NCBI RefSeq assembly: GCF_029761915.1
Contig: NZ_CP121695.1
Coordinates: 124,001 to 188,000 of the forward strand
Reading direction: 5' to 3'
DNA: 64,000 nucleotides
Source of the DNA: Bradyrhizobium sp. CB1650
GTDB taxonomy: Bacteria; Pseudomonadota; Alphaproteobacteria; Rhizobiales; Xanthobacteraceae
The notes under the pieces are model-generated. The model searched no databases. It was not told the DNA's origin and was given only the letters and a program-made list of their open reading frames with translations. The translations under genes were made by a program, and so were the position numbers. Positions 24,775 to 32,954 of the stretch are shown here, piece by piece (the stretch's first letter is position 1; each line of letters begins with the position of its first letter).

Positions 24775-25557
24775 CTAGCTCCCGCTGAACGAATTATACC
24801 CCTGGTCTTCCCAATAGCCGCCCTTGTAGTCGTTGGTGACTTCCATCGAGACGACGTATTTCGGGTTCTTGAACCCGAGTTTTGTCGGCACGCGGATCTT
24901 CATCGGGAAGCCGTAGGCGCGCGGCAGGATGTCGTTCGCGAACTTGAACGTCATCTGCGTCTGCGGATGCAGCGCGCTGTGCATGTCGAGTGGCGAGTTG
25001 TAGCCGTCCTTGTCGGCGCACTGGAACCAGACGTATTTCGCGCGTGTGTCAGCGCCGATCAGCTTGAGGAAATCACGCAAGGGCGTGCCGGTCCAGCTTC
25101 CGATCGCGCTCCAGCCCTCGACGCAGATGTGGCGCGTGATCTGCGTGACCTGCGGCAGCTTGTGGAGTTCCGGCAGCGTCCAGGATTTCTTGTTGTCGAC
25201 GAGGCCGCGCACCTCGAGCTTCCAGTCGTCGGCGTCGATCTCCGGCGCATCGTCGAGATCGTAGTAGCCGTTGAACGGGAACGGCTTTGTGATCGCGCTC
25301 TCCGGGAAAGTCGGCGCCAGCGCGTCGGGATTGAACATCCAGTCCTGCACGGCATCGTTGAACTTCGAGACCTTCGCCAGCACGGTCTCGGCCGAGGACG
25401 AGTCGATCACGTCGCAGCCGGTGAGCAGCGTCAGCGCGCCGAGGCTGGCGCCGCCCGCGATGAAGCGGCGGCGGGTGAAGTCGGGCATCGCCTTGATGGA
25501 ATCCTTGATCAGCAGCCGCTTGTCGACGCCGGGGATCAGGAATGAACGCTTGGCCAT
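24775..25557 (-). CDS. Tat-exported molybdopterin-dependent oxidoreductase (sulfite oxidase/MsrP fold)
   Basis: A 260-residue periplasmic molybdoenzyme catalytic domain. The Tat motif TRRRFIAGG (residues 28-36) is followed by a hydrophobic stretch ending LLTGC, which could be a lipobox. Cys145 in RHICVEGWSAIG is the usual molybdenum ligand. GAGGAGGAGAAC before the start supports 25557, although this leaves 27 residues before the twin arginines. It is 10 bp downstream of a b-type cytochrome gene, its likely electron partner. The substrate is unknown; MsrP-like methionine sulfoxide reduction is one option. Confidence 0.85.
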   Translation of the reverse strand: MAKRSFLIPGVDKRLLIKDSIKAMPDFTRRRFIAGGASLGALTLLTGCDVIDSSSAETVLAKVSKFNDAVQDWMFNPDALAPTFPESAITKPFPFNGYYDLDDAPEIDADDWKLEVRGLVDNKKSWTLPELHKLPQVTQITRHICVEGWSAIGSWTGTPLRDFLKLIGADTRAKYVWFQCADKDGYNSPLDMHSALHPQTQMTFKFANDILPRAYGFPMKIRVPTKLGFKNPKYVVSMEVTNDYKGGYWEDQGYNSFSGS

Positions 25558-25567
25558 GTTCTCCTCC

Positions 25568-26197
25568 TCAACGGCCGATGATCATGGCGCGCAGGCTCTT
25601 CGGCACGAGCAGCGCGAGCACGACATGGATCACGAGGAAGGCGCAGATCGCCGCCATGCAGAAGAAGTGGACGTAGCGCGCGGTCGGATAGTCGCCGAAC
25701 AGCATCACCAGATAGTAGAGCTGCACCGGCTTCCACATCGACAGGCCCGACAGCACGATGACGATGCCGACCACGATGATGCCGGCATAGAGCAGGCGCT
25801 GCACGTAATTGTAGACGGTGAGATCGTCATGGCCGAGCTTGAAGGTCAGCGCCGCCCTGACGTCGTGGATCACGCCTGAAGGCGAAATCGGCAGCAGCTT
25901 TTTCCGGAAGCGGCCGGTCGCGAGACCGGTGATGAGATAGGCGAGCCCGTTGACGATCAGCAGCCACATCGCCGCAAAATGCCAGAGCAGAGCGCCGCCG
26001 AGCCAGCCCCCGAGCGTGATGTCGCGGGAGAAGGTGAAGTTGAACAACGGCGAAGCATTGTAGATCTGCCAGCCCGACATGATCATCAGGATCATGGCGA
26101 GCGCGTTGATCCAGTGCATGACCCGGACCCAGGCCGGCTGGATCACTTTGGCCGGGGTGGCCCTGGCCTGCGCGTCGGTTACGGTGAAGCTCGACAT
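25568..26197 (-). CDS. Membrane b-type cytochrome subunit
   Basis: A 209-residue integral membrane protein with about four transmembrane segments and candidate haem histidines His28 (VRVMHWINAL), His73 (LLWHFAAMW), His177 (RYVHFFCMA) and His191 (FLVIHVVLA). This pattern fits the cytochrome b561 / Ni-Fe hydrogenase b-subunit group rather than MsrQ (YedZ). It is first in a two-gene operon with the molybdoenzyme and probably connects that enzyme to the quinone pool. GGA lies seven bases before the start at 26197. Confidence 0.85.
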   Translation of the reverse strand: MSSFTVTDAQARATPAKVIQPAWVRVMHWINALAMILMIMSGWQIYNASPLFNFTFSRDITLGGWLGGALLWHFAAMWLLIVNGLAYLITGLATGRFRKKLLPISPSGVIHDVRAALTFKLGHDDLTVYNYVQRLLYAGIIVVGIVIVLSGLSMWKPVQLYYLVMLFGDYPTARYVHFFCMAAICAFLVIHVVLALLVPKSLRAMIIGR

Positions 26198-26308
26198 GAT
26201 GGTTCCGTCCTGGCCGTCGTGTATCGGTAAATATACGCCCGTCATTCCGCTTTCGTTACGCCCCGCCCGCTATCGAAGCGATGCCCGCGAGGTATCGTGG
26301 TCACAATA

Positions 26309-26336
26309 CAGCGAGCCGGGGTGCCCCGGCTCGCTG
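26309..26336 (-). terminator. Hairpin, probable terminator of the fasciclin gene
   Basis: CAGCGAGCCGGGG and CCCCGGCTCGCTG form a perfect 13-bp stem with a 2-base loop. It lies 47 bp downstream of the minus-strand fasciclin gene. The T-rich tract after it on that strand is weak (TGTATTGTGA), so termination is inferred from stem strength. Confidence 0.6.
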
Positions 26337-26382
26337 TTTCGCCGCATCCTGTCTTTCGGGGATGAAACAGGCCGGCGCGGTG

Positions 26383-26937
26383 TTACGTCGCGGGCATCAG
26401 CACGGTGTCGACCACATGGATGACGCCGTTCGACTGGTTGACGTTGGAGATCGTCACCATCGAGGTACCGCCCTTGGCATCGACGATCCAGGTCCTGCCG
26501 TCCATCTTCTTGACGATGAGTTCCTCGCCTTCGGCGGTCGTCAGCTTCTTGCCGTCGGTGAGGTCGGAGGCCGCGAGCTTGCCGGGCACGACATGGTAGG
26601 TGAGGATCTTGGTCAGAGTCGCCTTGTTCTCGGGCTTGACCAGAGTGTCAACGGTGCCGGCCGGCAGCTTGCCGAACGCGGTATTGGTCGGCGCGAACAC
26701 CGTGAACGGCCCCTTGCCTTCCAGCGTCTGCACGAGACCGGCCGCCTTCACCGCCGCGACCAGCGTGGTGTGGTCCTTCGAGTTGACCGCATTCTGGATG
26801 ATGTTCTTGGAGGGGAACATCGCCGCACCGCCGACCATGACGGTCTTCTCCTCGGCGCGGACCGGTGCGACGACGGTCGCGGCGACGGCCAGTGCGCTGA
26901 AGGCGGCGGCGGCAAGATAGGCAATGCGCTTCGACAT
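26383..26937 (-). CDS. Exported fasciclin-domain protein
   Basis: A 184-residue periplasmic or surface protein with a signal peptide (MSKRIAYLAAAAFSALAVAA...RAEE) and one FAS1 domain. The H1 motif GPFTVFAPTNTAFGKLP, the YH motif TYHVVPG and the H2-type end SNGVIHVVDTVLMP are all visible. FAS1 domains mediate adhesion; role here unknown. GGGAG lies before the start. It lies upstream of, and in the same direction as, the cytochrome/molybdoenzyme operon, but a hairpin separates them. Confidence 0.9.
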   Translation of the reverse strand: MSKRIAYLAAAAFSALAVAATVVAPVRAEEKTVMVGGAAMFPSKNIIQNAVNSKDHTTLVAAVKAAGLVQTLEGKGPFTVFAPTNTAFGKLPAGTVDTLVKPENKATLTKILTYHVVPGKLAASDLTDGKKLTTAEGEELIVKKMDGRTWIVDAKGGTSMVTISNVNQSNGVIHVVDTVLMPAT

Positions 26938-27134
26938 GGAGAGTCTCCCGATTGGATTGTGACCGGCAGTCGCCGGCGGGTGAGTTGGGCAACGACGGAC
27001 TGCGACCGTTTGACGTGAGGCAGCAGCGCCGTCGTTGGTCCGAACTACGGGAGGGTTTGCGCGGCGGTTTCGCGGAATAATTTATCGTGATGCGTGAAAC
27101 TTTGCGCGGGAGATTTCGTGGGGTGCACCCACGC

Positions 27135-27221
27135 CGTCATTGCGAGGCGCGAAGCGACGAAGCAATCCAGACTTCATTCGCGGATGCCCCTCTGGATTGC
27201 TTCGCTTCGCTCGCAATGACG
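27135..27221. repeat. CGTCATTGCGAGGCGC-type palindromic repeat, copy 1
   Basis: Starts CGTCATTGCGAGGCGCGAAG and ends GCTTCGCTCGCAATGACG; inner AAGCAATCCAGA/TCTGGATTGCTT pair. It occupies part of the 303-bp gap 26938-27240, which otherwise shows only the AT-rich stretch near 27070-27115 and no coding signal. Other copies: 47043, 53716, 63195. Confidence 0.85.
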
Positions 27222-27240
27222 AGCTTTGAGGATTAGTGCT

Positions 27241-28002
27241 TCAATCCCTGCTCATCGGCGTCTGGATAAACCCGCGATTATGCGTCGGGCTGATCAGCAC
27301 CTCGTTGATGCAGACCCGCGGCGGCATCGACGCGATGAAGGCGATGGTGCGGCCCAGATCTTCAGACTGCAGCATCCTCGCCTGCTCTTCCTCGCTCGGC
27401 ACGACGGGGCGCAGCTTCAGGATCGGGGTCGCGACCTCGCCCGGCATCAGACAGCAGGCGCGCAGGCCGTTGACGCATTCGTCCATGTTGAAGGAATGGG
27501 TCAGCGCCAGCACCGCATGCTTGGTCGTGGTGTAGGCCGGGCCGGGCATCTTCGAGACATGGCGGCCGGCCCAGGACGAGACGTTGATGATCGAGCCGTC
27601 CTGCTGCTTGCGCATCGTCGGCAGCACCGCGCGCATGCAATAGAGCACGCCGTTGAGATTGACCTGGACGAGCTTGTCCCAGCCCTCCAGTTCCATGTCC
27701 TTCCAGCTCCGCTTGGGAACGTTGATGCCAGCATTGTTCACGAGCAGGTCGATCCGGCCGTGCTTTGCGACGATCTGATCGGCGGCCTTCTGGGCGTCAG
27801 TGGCAACCGACACGTCCAGCGCCAGGGCCTCGGCCATCCCGCCCGCCTTGCTGATCTTGGCAACCACGGCATCCAGGGCCTCCTTGCGCCGGCCGGAAAC
27901 CACCACCATCCAGCCGTCGGCCGCGAGCGCCTCGGCGCCCGCCTCTCCGATCCCGCTGCCGCCGCCGGTGACCCAGGCCACGCGTTTCCCGTTTTTGGTC
28001 AT
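27241..28002 (-). CDS. Short-chain dehydrogenase/reductase
   Basis: A classical SDR of 253 residues. The cofactor loop TGGGSGIGEAGAEALA, the NNAG motif (LVNNAGINVPK), the catalytic Ser (NVSSWAG) and the Tyr-x3-Lys (YTTTKHAV) are all present. The ATG at 28002 has GGAGA eight bases upstream; the frame is open further upstream but that part overlaps matB on the other strand. It is divergent from matB, 97 bp apart. Substrate unknown. Confidence 0.88.
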   Translation of the reverse strand: MTKNGKRVAWVTGGGSGIGEAGAEALAADGWMVVVSGRRKEALDAVVAKISKAGGMAEALALDVSVATDAQKAADQIVAKHGRIDLLVNNAGINVPKRSWKDMELEGWDKLVQVNLNGVLYCMRAVLPTMRKQQDGSIINVSSWAGRHVSKMPGPAYTTTKHAVLALTHSFNMDECVNGLRACCLMPGEVATPILKLRPVVPSEEEQARMLQSEDLGRTIAFIASMPPRVCINEVLISPTHNRGFIQTPMSRD

Positions 28003-28099
28003 GCAAACTGTCTCCGTTGCTTCGTTGGGGCGGTTTTTGCTAATCCAGCCCTCGGTTTTGACCGGCCCTGTACAAGCCTTGCGGTCGAGGAAATCTTGC

Positions 28100-29629
28100 A
28101 TGAACCAAGCAGCCAACGCCAACTTGTTTTCCCGCCTGTTCGACGGCCTCGACAGCCCTGCGCGCCTCGCGATCGAGACGCATGACGGGGCCCGCATCAG
28201 CTATGGCGACCTGATCGCACGCGCCGGGCAAATGGCAAACGTGCTGGTCGCGCGCGGCGTGAAACCCGGTGACCGCGTCGCGGTCCAGGTCGAGAAATCC
28301 GTCACCAACATCGTGCTGTATCTCGCAACCGTGCGGGCCGGCGCGGTCTACCTGCCGCTCAACACCGCCTACACGCTGAACGAGCTCGACTATTTCATCG
28401 GCGATGCCGAGCCCGCGCTGGTGGTCTGCGATCCCTCCAAGGCCGAAGGCCTCGCCCCGATCGCGGCCAAAGTGAAGGCCAGGGTCGAGACGCTCGGGCC
28501 GGACGGCAAGGGCTCGCTGACCGAGGCCGCCGACAAGGCGAGCAGCGAATTCACCACGGTGGCGCGCGCGGGTGATGATCTCGCCGCCATCCTCTACACG
28601 TCCGGCACCACCGGCCGCTCCAAGGGCGCGATGCTCACGCACGACAATCTCGCGTCGAACTCGCTGAGCCTCGTCGGTTACTGGCGCTTCACCGACAAGG
28701 ACGTGCTGATCCACGCACTGCCGATCTATCATACCCACGGCCTGTTCGTGGCAACCAACGTGACGCTGTTCGCGCGGGCGTCGATGATCTTCCTGCCGAA
28801 GCTCGACCCCGACCTCATCATCAAGCTGATGGCGCGCGCCACGGTGCTGATGGGCGTGCCGACCTTCTACACCCGCCTCTTGCAAAATCCCGCGCTGTCG
28901 CGCGAAACCACAAAACACATGCGGCTGTTCATCTCGGGCTCGGCGCCGCTGCTCGCCGAGACCCATCGCGAATGGTCGGCGCGCACGGGCCATGCGGTGC
29001 TCGAGCGCTACGGCATGACCGAGACCAACATGAACACGTCGAACCCCTATGACGGCGAGCGCGTGCCCGGCGCGGTCGGCTTCCCCCTGCCCGGCGTCTC
29101 GGTGCGCGTGACCGACCCCGAGACCGGCAAGGAGCTGCCGCGCGACGAGATCGGCATGATCGAGGTGAAGGGTCCCAACGTGTTCAAGGGCTATTGGCGG
29201 ATGCCGGAGAAGACCGAGTCCGAATTCCGGCCCGACGGCTTCTTCATCACCGGCGATCTCGGCAAGATCGACGCCAAAGGCTACGTCCACATCCTCGGCC
29301 GCGGCAAGGACCTCGTGATCTCCGGCGGCTTCAACGTCTATCCGAAGGAAATCGAGACCGAGATCGACGCCATGCCTGGTGTGATCGAGTCCGCCGTCAT
29401 CGGCGTGCCGCACGCGGATTTCGGCGAGGGCGTCACGGCGGTGCTGGTCTGCAACAAGGGCGCCGATGTGAACGAGGCCTCGGTGCTGAAGGCGCTCGAC
29501 GGTCGGCTCGCCAAATTCAAGATGCCCAAGCGCGTCTTCGTCGTCGACGAGCTGCCGCGCAACACCATGGGCAAAGTGCAGAAGAATATCTTGCGGGATA
29601 CGTACAAGGACATTTACGCGAAGAAATAG
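28100..29629 (+). CDS. matB: Malonyl-CoA synthetase MatB
   Basis: Activates malonate (and methylmalonate) to the CoA thioester through an acyl-adenylate. The protein has 509 residues. The AMP-binding loop is YTSGTTGRSKGAMLTH, the A5 motif YGMTETNMN, the hinge GRGKDLVISGGFNVYPKEIE and the C-terminal catalytic Lys lies in NTMGKVQKN. By memory it is very similar along its length to the characterised Rhodopseudomonas palustris MatB. GAGGAAA precedes the ATG at 28100. Confidence 0.92.
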   Translation: MNQAANANLFSRLFDGLDSPARLAIETHDGARISYGDLIARAGQMANVLVARGVKPGDRVAVQVEKSVTNIVLYLATVRAGAVYLPLNTAYTLNELDYFIGDAEPALVVCDPSKAEGLAPIAAKVKARVETLGPDGKGSLTEAADKASSEFTTVARAGDDLAAILYTSGTTGRSKGAMLTHDNLASNSLSLVGYWRFTDKDVLIHALPIYHTHGLFVATNVTLFARASMIFLPKLDPDLIIKLMARATVLMGVPTFYTRLLQNPALSRETTKHMRLFISGSAPLLAETHREWSARTGHAVLERYGMTETNMNTSNPYDGERVPGAVGFPLPGVSVRVTDPETGKELPRDEIGMIEVKGPNVFKGYWRMPEKTESEFRPDGFFITGDLGKIDAKGYVHILGRGKDLVISGGFNVYPKEIETEIDAMPGVIESAVIGVPHADFGEGVTAVLVCNKGADVNEASVLKALDGRLAKFKMPKRVFVVDELPRNTMGKVQKNILRDTYKDIYAKK

Positions 29630-29659
29630 GGGCGCAATTGCTCAGGGGCTGGGGGACGC

Positions 29660-30157
29660 ATGAAACTCGAGCAGGCTGTCCGGATCAATCATCATCTCCT
29701 TGATGCCTGCGCGGCGTTGGATCGGGCCCGAATGGCCGTTGCGGGCCTTGGCAAAGCCGAGCGGATCAAGCTGGAAGACTGGCTCGACCGCGTCGTTGGC
29801 GCCCTGGAGGACGAGTTACTCCAGCCGATCTACCAGCAGTATCCGGATCTGCAGCCTCCAAAGCCTAACTGGGAGCCGCCCACAATTAGCAGCGAGCTCA
29901 CATGGGATGACGTGCGCCTCCCACCATCAGTCACCGAGGAACGGTTCGACGAGATCATTTTCTCGACCATGAAGCCGACTTGGCGAAAGACCGCCATGAT
30001 GGTGGGTCTTGTGATGGACCGCTGCAAGGAACTGGAATTGCCGATCAGCTACGAAATGATCGCAGCACGGTTGAAGGTACTTGCCGACACCGATCGGATC
30101 GAAGGGATTGGCGATCTTCGGATGTGGCGACACAGCGAAGTGCGATTGAAGGACTAG
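29660..30157 (+). CDS. DUF3658-like hypothetical protein
   Basis: A 165-residue soluble protein. The C-terminal part (TWRKTAMMVGLVMDRCKELELPISYEMIAARLKVLADTD, then GDLRMWRHSEVRL) matches the DUF3658 pattern as I remember it, a winged-helix-like fold often fused to DUF1835. The N-terminal DUF1835 is absent. GGGGGA precedes the ATG. It starts 30 bp after matB and could be co-transcribed, though its base composition is less GC-rich. Confidence 0.65.
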   Translation: MKLEQAVRINHHLLDACAALDRARMAVAGLGKAERIKLEDWLDRVVGALEDELLQPIYQQYPDLQPPKPNWEPPTISSELTWDDVRLPPSVTEERFDEIIFSTMKPTWRKTAMMVGLVMDRCKELELPISYEMIAARLKVLADTDRIEGIGDLRMWRHSEVRLKD

Positions 30158-30165
30158 TTCGCCGA

Positions 30166-31023
30166 TTACTGTCCGCCCACGAGACTCATCACAAACCGAC
30201 TTCCGACGATGAAGAGATAGCAGCCGAACGCGACTTCCAGCGTTCGCTTCGACATCGCATGAGCTGCGCTCACCCCGAGCGGCGCGGTGACGAGGCTCAT
30301 CGGCATCACCAGCACGGCGCCGATCAGCGAGACGTAGCCGAGCGCGAACGGGACTTGCAGAGCCGCAACGCCGGGATAGCGCGCCGCCGCGGGCCAGCCG
30401 GCGTAGATATAGCCGAGCGCACCGGGGATCGAGATCAGCACTGCGAGCGCCGATGAGGTCGCCACCGCCTGATGGATCGGCCGGCCGTAGAACGTCATCA
30501 GAAGGTTGGAGAACAGGCCACCGCCGATGCCCATCAGGGTCGACAAAATGCCGACGCAGAAGCCGTAGGCGCGCATCAACGGCCCCTTCGGCAGGTCATT
30601 GCCGAGCTTCCAGGTCTCGCGCGCGAAGATGAGGCGCACGGCCGCCGAATAGGCGACGGCAACGAACACGATCTTGAACAGCCGCTCCGGCGCGTAGCGC
30701 GCGACCACGCTGCCGGCGACGACGCCGATCACGATCGGCAGCCACCAGACCCGCAGGATCGCCATATCGACCGCGCCGCGCTTGTAATGCGCCTGAAACG
30801 AGCGGATCGAGGTCGGGATGATCACGGCGAGCGAGGTGCCGACGCAGAGCGGCATCCGCACCTCCAGCGGCACGCCGGCGATGCGGAAGCATTCGTAGAA
30901 CACCGGCACCAGGATGGCGCCGCCGCCGATGCCGAACACGCCGGCAAGAAAGCCGGCGAGCGCCCCGACCGCGATGAGCAGCAGCGCCAGCTCGACGATC
31001 TCAGCAACATCAAGTCCCGCCAT
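30166..31023 (-). CDS. TauE/SafE-family sulfite or anion exporter
   Basis: A 285-residue membrane protein with about eight hydrophobic segments. The family's two repeated glycine motifs are seen: GFLAGVFGIGGGAILVPV near the start and GILSTLMGIGGGLFSNLLM in the second half. It exports or takes up small sulfur-containing anions in known cases; substrate here unknown. The first ATG is at 31023. Divergent from the truncated LysR gene. Confidence 0.88.
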   Translation of the reverse strand: MAGLDVAEIVELALLLIAVGALAGFLAGVFGIGGGAILVPVFYECFRIAGVPLEVRMPLCVGTSLAVIIPTSIRSFQAHYKRGAVDMAILRVWWLPIVIGVVAGSVVARYAPERLFKIVFVAVAYSAAVRLIFARETWKLGNDLPKGPLMRAYGFCVGILSTLMGIGGGLFSNLLMTFYGRPIHQAVATSSALAVLISIPGALGYIYAGWPAAARYPGVAALQVPFALGYVSLIGAVLVMPMSLVTAPLGVSAAHAMSKRTLEVAFGCYLFIVGSRFVMSLVGGQ

Positions 31024-31133
31024 CAGCACGTCCAAGCTTGGATCCCAGTGGTCGCGCCTGGATAGACCCTTTCACATTCCGCGACTATGCGCGAAGTTGG
31101 GTGGGTTAGCTTGCGAAATGCGAAAGGATGAGC

Positions 31134-31838
31134 ATGGACCAGCTCGAGGCCATGGCGACGTTCGTCCAGGTGGTGGACGCCGGCAGCCTGTCCGCCGCGG
31201 CGAGGTCGCTGCCGAGTTCGCTGACATCGGTGAGCCGGCAGATCAGCGCGCTGGAACAGCATTTCGGCACGCGCCTTCTGGTGCGAACGCCGCGGCAGGT
31301 GGCGCTCACGGAGGAAGGGCGGATCCTCTACGAGCGCGCCAGATCGATCCTCGGCGACGTCAGGGAAATCGAGGAGGCGCTGGCGGGTACGCGCGGGGAG
31401 CCCTCGGGGCGCCTGCGCGTCAGTGCCCCGACCTTGATGGGGCGGCTGCTGATCTCACCGCTGCTCGGCGACTTCCTCGGCCGCCATCCATCGCTCTCGC
31501 TCGAGCTGTTGCTGGTCGATCGCCGCGTCGAGCTCGTCGAGGAGGATGTCCATCTGGCGCTCCGGGTCGGGCGCCTGCCGGATTCGCAGCTCGTCACGCG
31601 GAAGCTGGCGGAGGTTCAGATGATCCACTGCGCTTCGCCAGACTATCTGGCGCGCCGGGGCACGCCGCAGGCGCCGTCGGATCTTGTCCGGCACGATTGC
31701 CTGGTGTTCTCGGACACGCCAGGCGTTGCCATCTGGCGTTTCGGTGCGAAGAGCGCATCCAGGGTGCGCATATCCGTTGCCGGCGCGAGGGTGGTCAGAA
31801 TGGCGCGGGCCGGGGTAGTTGGCGAGCAGGCGAGCTGA
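31134..31838 (+). pseudogene. C-terminally truncated LysR-family regulator
   Basis: The product of 234 residues starts as a normal LysR protein (MDQLEAMATFVQVVDAGSLSAAARSL) with a full winged helix and the first effector subdomain. It stops about 65 residues short of the usual 300: after VRISVAGARVV the frame reads RMARAGVVGEQAS and ends. The missing part of the effector domain is not found intact downstream. AGGA lies five bases before 31134. Effector binding is likely lost; DNA binding may remain. Confidence 0.75.
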
Positions 31839-32152
31839 AATCCGCGCCCGGCTGCGAAGAGAGCGGCAGTCGCTGACAGCGGTCGAATTGGAGGCGTTCC
31901 AATAGTGTTTTCAATGCCCATCGGGGCCGCCCAAGAAGAACTGATTCATAATTCTGATCTTCGCAAGCAGGGCACTGTCTGGTATACCAAGCCTCTGATC
32001 GGCCCTTGTTTCTCGTCGTCGTAGCACTGAACTGCGATTCGCTTTATGGCGATTTGGTGATTGCGTGGATAGATTCGACTCCGTAAATAGGGCCGACCCT
32101 TCGCGATCCCCGCGCGCCCTTGCTGGGCCGCAATAAAACATCAAAGCCGCCC
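31839..32152. other. Intergenic region after the truncated LysR gene, before sdhC
   Basis: In another frame, bases 31820-31905 read LASRRAEIRARLRRERQ then SLTAVELEAFQ and a stop, which looks like the tail of a different lost gene. From 31906 the sequence is less GC-rich and shows no coding signal; the sdh promoter probably lies in 31950-32130. Confidence 0.4.
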
Positions 32153-32551
32153 ATGACCGCACGGATCGAACGACCGCTCTCGCCGCACATGCAAGTCTAC
32201 CGCTGGACGCTGACGATGGCGCTGTCCATCGTCCATCGTGCCACCGGCATCGCCCTCTATGTGGGAACCCTGCTGCTCGCCTGGTGGCTGATCGCGGCGG
32301 CCTCGGGGCCCGCGGCCTATGCCAATGTGCAGGCGTTCACCGGCAGCATCGTCGGCCGCCTGATCGTGTTCGGTTATACCTGGGCGCTGATGCACCATAT
32401 GTTGAGCGGCATCCGGCACTTCGTGTGGGACCTCGGCTACGGCTTCAAAGCCAATGAGCGCGAAGCGCTGACCTGGGGCGCACTGATCGGCGGCATCGCG
32501 CTGACCGTGCTGATCTGGATCATCGCCTATGCGATCGGAGGTGGACGATGA
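32153..32551 (+). CDS. sdhC: Succinate dehydrogenase cytochrome b556 subunit SdhC
   Basis: Membrane anchor of respiratory complex II. The protein has 132 residues and three transmembrane segments. The family signatures RPLSPHMQVYRW and SIVHRATGIAL are at the N-terminus, and the haem-b histidine lies in HHMLSGIRHFVWD. The stop overlaps the sdhD start (ATGA). First gene of sdhCDAB. Confidence 0.95.
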   Translation: MTARIERPLSPHMQVYRWTLTMALSIVHRATGIALYVGTLLLAWWLIAAASGPAAYANVQAFTGSIVGRLIVFGYTWALMHHMLSGIRHFVWDLGYGFKANEREALTWGALIGGIALTVLIWIIAYAIGGGR

Positions 32552-32952
32552 GCGCGACCGATACGCCCAAGCGCAGCATGCGCACCCCGCTCGGCCGCGT
32601 CCGCAATCTCGGCGCGGCGCATTCGGGCACATCCGATTTCTGGCGCCAACGCCTCACCGGCGTCGCGATGACGCTGTTGATGCTCCCGGTGCTGGTGATC
32701 GTCATGATGCTGCTCGGCCGCAACCAGGCCGGCGCGGCGCAGATCCTCGGCTCGCTGCCGATCGCGGTGATCATGCTGCTCTTCATCGTCGCCAGCGCCT
32801 GGCACATGAAGATCGGCATGCAGGTCGTGATCGAGGACTACGTCCATAACGAGAAGCTGAAGCTCGTGTCGATCATGCTCAACAACTTCTTCTCGATCGC
32901 GGTGGCGCTCGCCTCGACCTATGCGATCCTGAAACTTTCATCCGGAGTGTAA
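32548..32952 (+). CDS. sdhD: Succinate dehydrogenase membrane anchor SdhD
   Basis: A 134-residue second membrane anchor of complex II with three hydrophobic segments. Family features: [22 protein letters not shown] before helix 1 and the haem-ligand-type His in [18 protein letters not shown]. It overlaps sdhC by four bases and is two bases before sdhA. Confidence 0.93.
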   Translation: MSATDTPKRSMRTPLGRVRNLGAAHSGTSDFWRQRLTGVAMTLLMLPVLVIVMMLLGRNQAGAAQILGSLPIAVIMLLFIVASAWHMKIGMQVVIEDYVHNEKLKLVSIMLNNFFSIAVALASTYAILKLSSGV

Positions 32953-32954
32953 CC

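Noticed and set aside
26383..26937. Fasciclin gene as part of the cytochrome/molybdoenzyme operon
   Set aside because: It lies upstream on the same strand but a strong hairpin separates it from the cytochrome gene, so independent transcription is more likely.
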